64,000 bases of DNA from Prorocentrum cordatum (Eukaryota > Sar > Dinophyceae > Prorocentrales > Prorocentraceae), in contig CAUYUJ010015835.1 of the NCBI GenBank assembly GCA_963575745.1, positions 142,501 to 206,500 on the forward strand, in the 5' to 3' direction. Under the pieces are notes generated by a model. The model was not told the origin of the DNA and did no database searches. It was given only the letters and a program-made list of their open reading frames with translations. A program made the translations under genes and the position numbers. Of this stretch, positions 53,165 through 63,884 are shown one piece after another (position 1 is the stretch's first letter; the number at the start of each line of letters is the position of its first letter).

Positions 53165-53800
53165 AAAGGAGGACCAGTGTAAACCCAATACGCATCAACA
53201 ATGTTACAGTAAACCCTCGATCAAAGCTCCCTTTTCAACAAGTCCCCACAAGAACTGTTGCTCAAGCAAGGAAGTGTTCAATTTGAAAGCAATAGTCTGG
53301 GAATTCCAATTGTGCCAAAATTCTGATCCTTCGATATGATCTCCGCGGATCAACGTGACTATTGCGTCCTGACAGTCCTACATCGCGCCAGGACAGATTC
53401 GCTGGGATTCCAACACGGCCAATCAACGTGAAGGGCGCGTCCCAACAATTGAAAACCTTGCCGCAACACCATCACCGGGACTTCAACCGTACGAATTGTA
53501 AAAAAGGTTGCAAATTTTGACAAACGAATGTGCGCGGCGCTACGGCGAGCACCACTTTTTGAAAAGGAACCGTCTTTCATCCTTGGAACTGCTGCAAAAT
53601 TTCAGGCGAGCGTGCCCGGCGCTAGGGCGAAAATTACATGCCCTCGATTCTTGAAACCGTGGAAGTTTTCTAGACGAATGTGCGCGGCGCCAAGGCGACA
53701 GTCACATTTTGAAAAACCAGCCGCCCACAACCCCCAGGATCATGAATGGTGAGGAGGTATCGGGCGAAATGCCCGGACCGCCCTACTGACACGTCTGGTG
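53165..53800 (+). repeat. F82 repeat element, copy 4
   Basis: Head GGACCAGTGTAAACCC and AAAGCTCCCTTTTCAACAAG; middle units with GCGCCAGGACAGATTC and CCGCAACACCATCACCGGGA; core of three units with anchors at about 53526 (GAATGTGCGCGGCGCTACGG), 53604 and 53676; tail ATCGGGCGAAATGCCCGG and CCGCCCTACTGAC. A GGA run follows at 53838-53868. All parts of copy 1 are present in the same order. Confidence 0.85.
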
Positions 53801-53969
53801 GTGAGACAGAGGGATGTATTCATGATGAAAAAGGGTGCAGAACGAGGAGGAGGAGGAGGAGGGGAGGAGGAGGCGGCGGCACCTGATGGAGGAAAGTTGG
53901 ATTACGGATGTTTCATCCAGCTTGGTGGCCGCATCGTGCGCGTTTCTTCCCACATCCCGTTCCGCATGG

Positions 53970-54027
53970 TCTTCTTCATCATCATAGCCATCTTCATCAT
54001 CAGCATCATCATTATCATCATCACCAA

Positions 54028-54068
<41 letters not shown>

Positions 54069-54092
54069 ACATCAACATCATCATCACCTTGT
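53970..54092 (+). repeat. (CAT)n microsatellite
   Basis: CATCAT array, purest from about 54027 to 54088, with CACCAA and AACATC variants. Confidence 0.95.
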
Positions 54093-54719
54093 GATTTCAA
54101 AACGGTGCTCTGGCCCTAGCGCCACGCACATGCTTGAACGCCGCGCACAGATGTGTGTTTAATTGATGCAACAGCTACATAAATGTAGGGTGACGTCTTT
54201 GCAAGTTGGGACTACTGTTTGAGGTGTTCGCACGTCCAAAAACGACAAGCCTGCACAGATGTAGCAGATGCACGGCTGGAGGGCGGTTCCTGTTGTCATG
54301 TGTCTCCCGTTTGAGGTTTCCGTTGAGTGGATAACAACCACTAATAAGGTAAGCCGGCCAAAAATATTCAGATGTAGAGCCGTCATTCTTCAAATCAGCG
54401 ATCTAGCAGGACTCCTCCGAGACCTGTATAAACATATGTGTTTCGCAGCCCCTACTCTTTGCTACCAGGATCCAAGGCAGTTCCTTTTCAAAACGGGGCC
54501 GTCGCCTGAATGGCACGCCCACAGAGTGTTATTTTTTGACAACAGGAGGCGCTTCTTGCAGTTGCAAGCAAGGCTTGTGGTTCATTGCGTTCAACCAGAA
54601 ATTTGGAGCTTTTGGTGTAGCATGCATACGTTGTCTGCCCTTGCGGGAGCGCGCGATGGATCAAAGGCCACGTTGGCCTTTTTTATGGGGCTGCCAAGCG
54701 TGCGGGCTCACAAGCATTT
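54093..54719. other. No firm gene; upstream of LINE 3
   Basis: A plus-strand frame is open over 54268-54840 with an ordinary amino acid mix, but I recognise no motif. It may include the start of LINE 3 ORF1 or be chance. Confidence 0.4.
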
Positions 54720-54730
54720 GGGCGTGAAGG

Positions 54731-55692
54731 GTGCGGTGCAGGTGCGGAGCATCAGCCCCGAAGCACGTCCTCGAGAGGGCCAAAGTTTTTGTTGGCAATG
54801 CGGGCAAGCATGGTGCTGTTCAATATGGTGGTGGTCGTGACGGCAAACCCCTCGGCGAGAGTCAGGATAGCAAGATCGAGAAGCAGCTGGCCGAGTTCAC
54901 GAAGCGCTTCGACCAGCTGATCAAGTCTCCTACCCGAGCCAACGGTGGTGCCAACGGAGCTGGGGGTGGCGGTGGAGGCGGCACAATCCAGGCAAACAAA
55001 GCCGCTGAAGTTGACGAAGATCCCTTGGTGGCCCAGGCGGCAAAGCTGGAGCTGGTCATCAAGGCGCGCGGAAAGGAACACATGTACCCTGCCAAAGACT
55101 TGCTGGTCAACCAGTTGCGCGACGTTCGGGCGAAGCTGGAGACTTAGAACTCAGACATCACCCAGCACGCCAACGTCGGCAACCGACTGGCCAAAGTTGA
55201 AGCTCGATTCGGTAAGCTGGTGGAAGATGTGCGCGCACATAATGAGGCGATCCAGGCGGCCACGGCGCGACGAATTCGAGGGCCCCCGGCAAACGTCGGG
55301 CGGCCGAGGCTGAAGCAACGGCGCTCAACAAAAAGTTGGTCGAGTCTCTTCCTTAAGGTGTTGCTCCTCAGCACCGGACTGACCCTTAGTCACTGGAAGT
55401 TTCTCAGGAGATGCTCGAAGGCAAAGACGAGGTCAAGGCGATGCTCGAGTCTCAGGCCTTCAAGGACTACGCGGAGATTTTTGCCAAGGCCAGGGAGAAG
55501 GACCTGGGCGCGGGAAGCGGCGCTGCTAAGTCTGTTCTCGGTGGCGACGCATCTCTTGACATCGAGATGCCCAGCGCCTTCGCCAGCCGCGCCGAGGCGG
55601 AGCAGTTCTGGGAGCACCACCGCGGTGACAAGAGGGCCATATGTGAGGCCTCGGCGTCGGGCATATTCAAGCGGGTCAAGACCAGTACCTGA
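54731..55692 (+). pseudogene. LINE 3 ORF1-like region
   Basis: Begins MRCRCGASAPKHVLERAKVF, then KIEKQLAEFTKRFDQLIKSP, a Gly-rich linker, and DPLVAQAAKLELVIKARGKE then LLVNQLRDVRAKLET, stopping at TAG 55147-55149. The same frame resumes after the stop as ITQHANVGNRLAKVEARFGK and LVEDVRAHNEAIQAATARR, so this is one nonsense change rather than a true end. Near 55400 the frame shifts to EMLEGKDEVKAMLESQAFKD and FWEHHRGDKRAICEASASGI. Charged heptad-like stretches suggest coiled coils. The role would be RNA binding, by analogy with other LINE ORF1 proteins. Confidence 0.6.
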
Positions 55693-56059
55693 CGGCGCAC
55701 AAGCTGAAATTCTTGCATTGAGAACATTATTCGAGGAGGCTCGGGTGAATTCCGGGCTCGGGCGCGCCCCCTGCACGACAGAGCGCGAAGTGTTCTTTGG
55801 GCAAATTATCTCGCCGGCCTCTCGCTCTCGAGGGGCCGACAGTGGCGCCGCGTTCGGGCGCCCCCCTTCCCGCGCTGCCCCGGGCGCGGTTCGAAAACCA
55901 GCCTTAAGCAAGTGGGGGAACGTATCCGCCACCGCCAAGAGGAGCGAGAGCTCGTGCTCGCATGTCCTTGGAGGTGCTGGTTTCGGTTATCCCTCACACG
56001 CGGGGCAGGCCCGCGCGGGCTTCCCGCTGCGCTCAGGCTTCAAGATTTCAAGATGCGGT

Positions 56060-56770
56060 TCAAGGCTTCCGCCCTTGCCAGTGAGTTTCGAGGCCGATGA
56101 CCATCCAGGGCAAATTTTTGGGAGCTGCAACGGCACAGCTGGGGCACACCAAAGAAACGATGCGCTCGCACTGGTGTTCTGGCGCTGCTCGCCCAGGGGA
56201 TAGGTATCACGGGCGACGCGCAGTGGGAAAAGACGGCCAAAGCTCTCGCCACGGGCGGCCCCATGCTCCGCGCACCTTCGGCACCCTGCCGCGAGGAGCA
56301 ACTGTCGGTGGGTGTCGCCATTTTCGCGCGCGCGACGGTTGGAATAAAGTGGTCTGCGTCTCTGGCTCGCGGAGTATCGGTTCCCCATCGGCTCGTCGTG
56401 GTCGAATTAACGTTATCACGGTGGCCAAAGTCGATCCTCGCAGCCCGCGCTGACCTGCGTTGCTCGGAAAGTTCATCCAAGCGAGATCTGGATGCATCGA
56501 AGAAGGTGGGGGAAGTGATGGAGGGGAGGCACATGGCTATCATGGGGACGGATCACGCAGTCGCCCATCGTCGAGTTGCCGGGGCCCCCTCGCAATGCCA
56601 GCATGGTCGCGATCCAGCCGTCGGCAGACACGCCCCCCACAGCCGCTGCCAATTCGCGCATTGACTATTGCGAGGCCTCGCCAGCGGCGGCGAAGCTGGT
56701 CGACCAGATCACCGCCATCACGACGTGGCCAGACCGCGCAAGCCAGCGCAGATAAAATTCAAGGCGGGCG
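56060..56770 (+). pseudogene. LINE 3 endonuclease (EEP family), broken
   Basis: The middle of the domain is clear in 56263-56450: EEQLSVGVAIFARATVGIKW, then GVSVPHRLVVVELTL, the usual SxGVAIFxR … RLVVVE core. The C-terminal motif lies in another frame at about 56656-56740: SRIDYCEASPAAAKLVDQIT then WPDRASQ, the SxIDY block and what follows it. The first metal-binding Glu and the GDxN motif are not clear by eye. Two or more frameshifts. Confidence 0.65.
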
Positions 56771-57074
56771 CTTGCGGGATAAAACAGCTGGTTTACCGCA
56801 CCCACCAGAGGCCCCCCGAAGAGCCCCCGTTTGGACCCCCCCTGAGCCTCAGCGGCGAGACTTCCCACGGGCCCTGGCTGAGGAGGCCGACAGAGCGGCC
56901 CCTGTGGATTCTGCGCACCGCGCGTGGGAGTTGCTTTCGGCTGCATGGAACAGCACGTCTGGTGCGATGGAGGTAAGCTGGACATTTCGATTAAACAAAA
57001 AGGCTTCAGGGGGCCCCCCCCCTCGGCTAAGTGGGCGTCTGCCAGTCAGACCTAGCGTAGACCCGAGGATGATG

Positions 57075-57600
57075 AGTTGGTTTTTGAAGGTTGGATTCGG
57101 CTCCAGCGGGACCTTCGGGTTCTCCAGTTCACGAGCGCGCGGGCTCGCGAGAACCGCGACCTCGTGGGCCACTTGGACGACGCCCAGGCGACGCGCAACC
57201 TCTGCGGCGTCACTCAGCAGCCCCTTAACAGCGAGGGCCTGTCGGCGAGGCTGGACGCCACCGTCAGGGCAGGCAGTTAGTTTAGTCTTTGCCTCAGGAT
57301 AAGGGCCATTTGTCCACCTGGCTTGAAAAGATCACTCAAGCGCTCGGTGATTGGAGCGGTGGTTTCGAGGCAGCGCGGTCTGGTTTGGATAACCGCGCGA
57401 AGGTAGGCTGGGACCAGCGGCAGCAGGAAGCGCTGTCAGGACCGGCGCGACAGATGCACACATTGACGAAGCTTAAACCCAAGTGGCAACCGACTGCAAT
57501 TGAGACGGCGCCCGGGGTCTTTTCGGCCGACCCGCGCAAGCTGCCCGCGACTGAAGCCAATGTGATTGGTCGTTTCTGGCAGGCGTCGCCGTGCCCCGAG
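57075..57600 (+). pseudogene. LINE 3 linker before RT
   Basis: The frame at 57077-57276 gives LQFTSARARENRDLVGHLDD and LNSEGLSARLDATVRAGS (57270s, stop). The frame from 57289 gives STWLEKITQALGDWSGGFEA, RQMHTLTKLKPKWQPTAIET and VFSADPRKLPATEANVIGRF, the linker with W…G…HxLTK that precedes the reverse transcriptase in these elements. Confidence 0.6.
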
Positions 57601-57699
57601 CCCCAGGAAGCCCTGGATCGGGATTGTTTCGAGCGCTTGAAGCCCGAAGATCTTCGCACTTCGCGCGAAATGTTCTGCCCACGCGCGGCCCAGAGCTTG

Positions 57700-58560
57700 A
57701 CGGCGCTCATGTTTGGCAGCGCGGCATGTCGCGCGACGCTGGCCTCGGGGCCTTCGCCCGCGCATTCCAGACGATCGAGAAGATCTGCGTTTTCCCCAAG
57801 GCTGCGCAGTGGGTGTTTTTCCCCTCCTGGGAAAACCCAGGGAGGTCACAGGCCCGTTTTGTTGTGCGCGGCCCCTGCGAGGATCCGGGCAGAAACTCAG
57901 CGTTCGGCCCTCCAGGATTTTGACGCGCGCTGCCCCAGTCGGCACTGGGCGTTCGCGGCGGGGAAGCCAGCCGAGAGCAGCATCTGGATTCAGGCCACCA
58001 GGGCCGAGGCCAAAGTGGGGTGGAGCAGGCGTCACGAGGGTTCTCTTGGGACGGGTCTGAATACAATGAGAGTTTCCGCCTCGCCAACCTCAGTTATCGT
58101 TCCCTTGCTGCTGGACGGCCCGCTGCAGTGGTCAAGGTCACGTTTTGATGTTTGGCGAGGGCCCGGAGTGCTCAGGCTGGGCACCGACCACAACTTGGCA
58201 CCAGTACGCGCCAACTGCGGCTTGCCCGCTGGGTCGTGCCTCAAAGATATCAATGTCGAGGCGTATGCGATGCAGCCCCTCGACGGGCTTAGCGAGAGCA
58301 ATCGCGACGTGTACCTGGCCCCCTACATGGACGACGACAATCTCAGTGCGCATGGGAGTCCAGACCACGTCGTGGAGGTATTCGGCAAAGCCGCGGAGGA
58401 CCTTCACCGTGTCCGAGTTAGGGGTGGGCCTGGCGGCCGACAAACTTTTGACTTTTTTGTCTCCACCCCTGGTTTGTCGGCGCGCATCGGACGCAGGCTC
58501 GGAACGCTGGCGGGGAAGGTGGGCGCACGCATCGTTTCCCTGGAGGGGGGGGCTCCTGGG
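57700..58560 (+). pseudogene. LINE 3 reverse transcriptase, YMDD kept
   Basis: Motifs need three frames. About 57770-57810: TIEKICVFPKAAQWV. About 57826-57900: GKTQGGHRPVLLCAAPARIR then AETQRSALQDFDARCPSRHW and AAGKPAESSIWIQATRAEA (motif 2 to pre-A). About 58023-58140 in the next frame: VEQASRGFSWDGSEYNESFR then LANLSYRSLAAGRPAAVV, with the likely motif A Asp in WDGSEY. Back in the first frame, about 58212-58270: CGLPAGSCLKDINVEAYAMQ (motif B), then YLAPYMDDDNLSAHGS, where YMDD at 58324-58335 is the intact catalytic motif C. Both active-site regions keep their acids, unlike LINE 1, but the frame is broken. Confidence 0.8.
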
Positions 58561-59271
58561 GCCTAGCGCAGGTCTAGGCAGGCCCGCACCCAAAGGAAGG
58601 GGGGTCGTCTCGCGGATTCAAGAAACAAGAGGTCACGTCACCTCAAGAGGGCCCTTCCCAGGGATCAGAGTCGGATCGGGAAAATCTACACGGCTGGCGC
58701 CAGACCCGCGGTCTCTTTTGGGGACATGGTCACGGGGGCCACGGATTATGAGCTAAAGCGAGTGCGATCGGCTATATTTTCTTTTCAGTCGCCTGCGCAT
58801 GCGGGCGTGTCAGTTGGGCCAAAACTGCGCTTCTACCCCGTCCGGCGCAGCATGGCAGCGCCAGCCTCAGCTTGGGCCCGTGAGGTTTGGCAAACGACCA
58901 CTAGGCCAGACCTCGCCTTCTTCGCGTTGCCTGAGCTTCGCAGCGCGTGGACGGCGGTGCCGCGGGGAGGACGGGCGCGGTCTGAAGCCCGCGGGCCCGC
59001 GAGCAGGATGTCGCTTTCCCTCGGGCGGATCGGCCAGAAGGCCGCCGGCCCGCTTGATTGGACGGATGATCGTGGCAATAAGTTGTCTCCCCTGTATAAC
59101 TCCCGCACCATGTTAGGGGCCCTGCTCACAGAAGGGGCCCAGAGGCACCATGAAAGGATCCTGGGGGCCAAGTTAGGCTGGGGGGGAGAGTTCGCGTTGA
59201 GCCCATCAGGCGCATCACCAAAGCCTCTAGAAGAAAAGGGATTGGTTTCAATGCCCAGGGAAAGTGCATAG
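58500..59271 (+). pseudogene. LINE 3 thumb and following region
   Basis: One frame, interrupted only by TAG near 58565, runs 58560-59271: RRSRQARTQRKGGRLADSRN, KIYTAGARPAVSFGDMVTGA, TDYELKRVRSAIFSFQSPAH, VGPKLRFYPVRRSMAAPASA and WAREVWQTT. The pattern GxxPAVSxGxxVxGxSDxEL is the usual region after the reverse transcriptase in these elements. About 235 residues are continuous after the stop. Confidence 0.65.
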
Positions 59272-59315
59272 TTCGGTCGTTTTTTTGCGACGGGTGCCAG
59301 TGCGAGGACCGCGCC

Positions 59316-59777
59316 GTGAAAGCTTGTTATGTTTCTCAGGGATTGTGCCCGTTGCGCAACCAGCCTGACTCCTTCAAGCAGCGTCTGTATTCTTGCACGG
59401 GTAGCCAAGAGGTCAGAGCTGCCCGAGAGGCCGTCGAGGCCACCGATTTCTTTCTCCAGGAGGCTCAGGAAAGCAACGTCTACTTCTACACAGGACTCAA
59501 GTTTCGCCATCCCGTCCGAGCGCGGCCGCCACCGAGCGACGAGCACTGGCCCGCCCTTTTCGTCGCCGACGGCTCACCGACGAACTGGGGCGATTTCGAC
59601 AGCACTGGTTTGAATGTCTCGGAGGACGGTTCGTGTGTACCTCATGCCATAGAGGAGCTCTCCAGGGCCTCATGCGCACGGGTTCTCTTGGGTCCCGATG
59701 GGCAGCAGGTGGCGACGGCGGAAGGCACGGTCAGGCGAGAGCGCAAAGCAAGACTTTTGACGAGAGATGAGGGTTGA
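59316..59777 (+). pseudogene. LINE 3 knuckle remnant and RNase H start
   Basis: A 153-residue frame. QEVRAAREAVEATDFFLQEA and NVYFYTGLKFRHPVRARPPP match the segment between zinc knuckle and RNase H. Then LNVSEDGSCVPHAIEELSRA and SCARVLLGPDGQQVATAEGT with VRRERKARLL fit the first half of RNase H (DGSC strand, xELxRAxxxxVLLGPDG, then a Q/E turn). The HR…C part of the knuckle is eroded. A TGA at about 59776 ends the frame before the rest of the domain. Confidence 0.6.
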
Positions 59778-59822
59778 CACTCGTGGGAGCCCCGGTTTCG
59801 GGTCCATAGGTGTGCCATTTTT

Positions 59823-60320
59823 TTGAAGTTTTTCTGCGGAAGCGAAAAGGATCGATTTGATGTAGGTTATTCGGGATTCCCCACGTTGGTGAAGGGACTC
59901 TTGCATTCATGCCCTGATCACGACCACCAATTGGCCAGTACCCAGGTCGAGAAACAAGGTAAGCCGCTGCTTTTCTTCATGCTATGCGGCTATTTCGCCC
60001 AGCACAGAATTCATATGTTGTCCAAGTGTTGTGCGAGGCCGCGCAGTGACGAGGACAGGAGCAGTGCTGGCACGACGGCGCTGCGTCGCTTGTGGAGCGG
60101 GCCGCATCCGAAGAAACCGTGGGCGACCACATGTGCTGCTCAGGAGGCCCCTCTCACTCGTTCTGCAGCAGGATCGTATGCGGTGGCCACGAGGCCGCAA
60201 CAGGTCCCTGCCGCCGTCACCCCTATCGACAGATTTGCCGCGCTGAGATCTCGGACTGCCGAGAAAGAGGCGGCCAGGCAGGCCCGAATGGGTAGAAGCC
60301 CATGGTTCGGCCAAACGTGA
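59823..60320 (+). pseudogene. LINE 3 C-terminal tail
   Basis: A 165-residue frame with IHMLSKCCARPRSDEDRSSA, HPKKPWATTCAAQEAPLTR and VTPIDRFAALRSRTAEKEAA RQARMG near the end. The last block, a charged RFAALRxR…E helix after a cysteine-rich segment, is the common C-terminus of these elements. Zinc ligands are not complete. A stop (TGA) follows at about 60318. Confidence 0.5.
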
Positions 60321-60345
60321 CCACAATGAAAAATCCTAAATCCTA

Positions 60346-60440
60346 CACATCCTCCTCCTCATCCTCCTCATCCTCCCCCTCCTCATCCTCCTCATCGTCG
60401 TCCTCCTCTTCTTTCTCCTCCTCCCCCTCCTCTCAGACCA
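60346..60440 (+). repeat. TCC-rich array at LINE 3 3' end
   Basis: TCCTCC/TCATCC array starting about 25 bp after the LINE 3 stop, with AATCCTAAATCC directly before it. Same relation as at the end of LINE 2. Confidence 0.9.
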
Positions 60441-60790
60441 GGGCGTCACCATCATACCTGCACACCTGCCCCGGGGTCCCCTTTGCAGCTGCCCCGGGGC
60501 ATCTCGGTCAGCTGGCGTTCGCCAGCCGCCCCTCCGATGGGGCGTGTTCTTCGCGAGCAGCGTATTCCGCCTCTTTCTCCTCAGCCTCTTCTTCACCATC
60601 TTTCTCCTCGTCATAGCCTTATCGTTCTCGTTATCATCAGCAGACGCTCCGAGACACCTCCCTGGTCTCGCAGGGCGTTTGCTCCTGTTGGTGCCCGCTA
60701 ATGGCGTGATGTGCTGCAGTAGTGCTGAAAAGAACGTGGAACAGGAGAGATACTTTGGGGTTCCTAGCAGCAAAACAAAGCAGGGGCAAC

Positions 60791-60794
<4 letters not shown>
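60441..60794. other. No gene seen
   Basis: GC-rich to mixed sequence. The word GGGCGTGTTCTTCGCGAGCA near 60541 recurs as GGGCGTGTTTTCCGCGAGCA near 61718, so parts of this stretch belong to a local repeat. No coding recognised. Confidence 0.5.
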
Positions 60795-60867
<73 letters not shown>

Positions 60868-60937
60868 GCATCAGCATCAGCATCAGCATCAGCATCATCA
60901 TCATCAGCATCAGCATCAGCATCAGCATCAGCATCCG

Positions 60938-60968
<31 letters not shown>

Positions 60969-61390
60969 GACATCATCGACATCATCAACATCATCATCAG
61001 CAGCAGCATCGTCATCGTCATCATCATCACGATCATGATCATCATCATCATCATCATCATCAGCATCATCATCATCACCATTACCATCAGCAGCAGCATC
61101 AGCATCATCATCATCGTCATCAGCATCAGCATCATCATCATAATCAGCATTATGATTATCATCACCATGAGCATGATCATCATCATCATTATTAGATGCG
61201 TCAACATCATCATCAGAATCACCATCATCATCACCACCACCGCCATCACCATCACCATCATCACCACCATCATCATCATCACCATCATCATCGTTATCGT
61301 TATCATCGCCATCATCATGAGCAGCAGCATCATCATTACCATCATTAGCATCATCATCATCACCACCAGCATCATCAGCATTATCTCTGC
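60795..61390 (+). repeat. (ATC)n array, about 590 bp
   Basis: The longest microsatellite in the window: ATC triplets with AGCATC, ATCGTC, ATCACC and TTATCA variants. The first 70 bp (60797-60865) are pure. Minus-strand frames read Met-rich, plus-strand frames Ser-, His- or Ile-rich; none is a gene. A weaker ATC patch is at 61605-61690. Confidence 0.97.
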
Positions 61391-61860
61391 TTTGTCGTCT
61401 CTGTGGTTTGTCGCCTCTGCGGTGTGTGTGTGTGTGCATATTTCCCCCCATCGTCCGTCGTCGTCCTTTCTTCTGCGGGCTTTGCATCCTCCGCCCGATC
61501 ACGGATCGTTCGATCCTGTTGTCTTATTTTCTTTGTTCAACACATACACCAGCATACAGAAACGAACATTGTCAAGGCAGAGGGCTTAAGAAACAAACAG
61601 CAAATTTGCATCCTCATCATCACCATCATCAGTATTAGCAGAATCGTTATCATCGTAATCATCATGAGCAGCGGCACCACCATCATCCTGCCGACGCTCT
61701 CTGCCCTTCTTCAGGGGCGTGTTTTCCGCGAGCAGCCTCCTCATCGCCCTGTCCGGCGTGACCGTCACTGGGCTGGGCGACGCTGCCGCCTCTCTCTGCG
61801 GGACGAACTACGGACGCCACCCGTGGCACGGGTCGAAGAAGACCATGGAGGCGGCAGGGG
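61391..61860. other. No gene seen
   Basis: Contains (TG)n at 61424-61436 and the weak ATC patch 61605-61690. A local repeat with 60541-60560 is seen near 61718. No coding recognised. Confidence 0.5.
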
Positions 61861-62846
61861 CCACAGGGATTCAGAGCTCCAGAGATTCGAAAATATTGAG
61901 TCGGCAATTTTCCAGCCTCGCGATGTGCTCCGGCAGCTGCGCCTCGCCGAGGGCGTTCAGGGTTGCCCAGATCCTCCCGAACGGCCGCCAGAGTGCCGAG
62001 TTATGGTCCGAAAACCAATGACAGGGAGGACTGTCGCACGAGGCTAGGACGAGGGTAAATCCGTTCCAGAGCGTTCCAGAACGCTCTCAGAGCGTTCCGG
62101 AACGCTCCGAGAAGGCCGCGGCGCCCGAGACATCCTCCAGAACCGTTGGATCTCAGAGCTTCCCGATTTGTCACTACCCGAATCGATCCTCGTCCTGGCT
62201 TCGTCTTATATTGGCCCACGGGCGCTGAGATCCAGGCGTGGCAATTTTTGTTCCCACCGGCGACCTCTGGCTCGGAAAGAGTGCCGATGAGAACCATCAC
62301 GGGTGGACCTCTGGACCGAAAAGAGTGCCGCAGAGAGGTGGGGCCAGTTGGGCTCTGGTCGCGATTCTTCGCAGTGACGCATGTTCTTCGCACAACGGCG
62401 AAAATCTTACGGGGGACCCGGAGCTCCAGAGATCCGAAAGTATCGAGTCTGATTTGTTTCTGCCGTGTTCGGCCTCGGGAGGCCGATCTCGGACCCCAGA
62501 ATGAAGTCGGGCATGTCCCTCGACAGGAGGAACATTGAGGCATAGCAAACAAGTAGTCTGGGGACGATTTGTCGTGCTCTTGTGACTGGTTTGAATGGTT
62601 TGTTAGGACTACTTTAAAATTTTCCTTCCCGAATCCACCTGTAGGAGGACATGCCCGACAGAACCCTGGGATTGGCAAATTACCCCTGCAGAGAGCCCTT
62701 GAGAGCAGCAGGGGTGAAGGGGCGGGTCGAGGGTCGGAGGTCGGCTGGCAGGGGGCACAGGCGCTGAGATCTGGGCGTGGCATTTTTGTTTATATCCAGC
62801 GTTTTTGGCCTGTTTCGGGCCCGGGACCATCACTCAGGAACACGAT
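61861..62846 (+). repeat. Palindrome-rich dispersed repeats
   Basis: GAGCTCCAGAGATTCGAAAA (61874) recurs as GAGCTCCAGAGATCCGAAAG (62421). GCGCTGAGATCCAGGCGTGG (62222) recurs as GCGCTGAGATCTGGGCGTGG (62761). CCGTTCCAGAGCG (62061) recurs at 63295. At 62090-62107 is a perfect 18-bp palindrome with half-site GAGCGTTCC. Several related units are interleaved; no coding is seen. Confidence 0.75.
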
Positions 62847-63040
62847 TACGGTAGGTTCGTTTCGTGTCGACCGGCGGCGACCCCGCCAGCGGCGTTCAAC
62901 GTTGAACGCCGCGGGCGACCCAGAATCGCTCGATGTGGAACGATTTGGACATTTCGGAAACGGCCGATCGTTCGAGGTTGAACGATCCCCGCGGTGTCAG
63001 GAACCAACGCTCGGGTCGTCACGACACGAACCTACCGTAT
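62847..63040. mobile_element. Small terminal-inverted-repeat element
   Basis: Ends are inverted copies: TACGGTAGGTTCGT (62847-62860) and ACGAACCTACCGTA (63026-63039), extended by TGTCG/CGACA with a short insertion. Total about 195 bp, too short to code for a transposase, so MITE-like. The inside holds a perfect 24-bp palindrome with half-site GCGGCGTTCAAC (62890-62913) and an imperfect one, GATCGTTC…GAACGATC (about 62967-62988). A related inside without visible ends lies at 63885-64000. Confidence 0.7.
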
Positions 63041-63880
63041 CGGGTTGGGGGGATGGACTTGGGAGAAATGAGGATATCATTATTCGTAGGCGGCCGAAGG
63101 TATCGTTCACTGCATCCGGATGCTATTGCTTCTACCCCTCTCCCAACCTCTTCCTCCCAACACAGCTACTGTGTTCCTCAATCACGTGTCGATTCGGCTC
63201 GAGAAATGCCCAGAAAAATGGAGTCCAGAGCCGCGGTCGCGAATTTTCGCGGTGTTGCAATTGTTTTCGGATGGGGCTAGGACGAGGATAACTCCGTTCC
63301 AGAGCGTCCCTGAACGCTCTCAGAGCGTTCCAGAACGCTTTGAGAAGGCCGCGTCGACAGATACAATCTCCAAACCCACCGATTCTCAGAGGTTTCCGAT
63401 TTGTATCGGTCCAAGTTTGTCTCCTATCCGCCTTCGCCTTAGAGTTGGGTCTCTCGAGCTGCCGCGCGAGGCCTCCGGAAGTTTCTCCTCGCAACCTTGA
63501 CGGTCGCAGGGTTCGGATGTTGCTAGAAATGCCCTTGGCCCAAGGTGCCCCCAGGATCTCCAAACCCGCAGATTCTCGGAGATTTCCGATTTGTATCGGT
63601 TCGATGTTGTCTCGATTCTGCCACCATCTTAAGCGGGATTCCAGAGACTCTGAGGGTTTGTTGAATTTTGAGTTTCGAGAGGCCAGGAATGTCCAAAAGG
63701 ATTTCCGGCGGTTGGACTTCCAGCGCGGTGCAGGCGGGAAGCTGGCAGGGAGGAGCCGGAGGAAGGCGGCGAACGCGAGGGTTTTAGGCCTCCCCCAGGC
63801 CCCAAAAGCTGGCCGACGCTGGCACGCCGCCCCCAAACGCTGGCCACTGCATGCCCAAGGCACGGTGCATTCGTGCCGCG
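63041..63880 (+). repeat. Diverged repeats of the 62-kb family
   Basis: TAGGACGAGGATAACTCCGT then TCCAGAGCG and CTCAGAGCGTTCCAGAACGC (63278-63340) matches 62045-62110. ATCTCCAAACCCACCGATTC then TTTCCGATTTGTATCGGT (63368-63412) recurs at 63556-63600 about 188 bp later and, diverged, at 62135-62170. No coding recognised. Confidence 0.7.
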
Positions 63881-63884
63881 TCGA

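Larger units (their letters stand above)
54720..60320 (+). mobile_element. LINE 3, non-LTR retrotransposon
   Basis: Plus-strand element of about 5.6 kb, the best preserved of the three. Order: ORF1-like part with a CxCG motif, endonuclease (EEP), linker with HxLTK, reverse transcriptase with YMDD, thumb, RNase H and a C-terminal cysteine-rich tail. Frameshifts and a few stops (for example TAG at 55147 and TAG near 58565) interrupt it, so this copy is not active, but more motifs are intact than in LINEs 1 and 2. Its 3' end meets the TCC array at 60346. The 5' boundary is uncertain. Confidence 0.85.

Noticed and set aside
60764-61381. Met-rich and His-rich frames in the ATC array as metal-binding proteins
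   Set aside because: They are the direct translation of ATC/GAT triplets, with no flanking domain.
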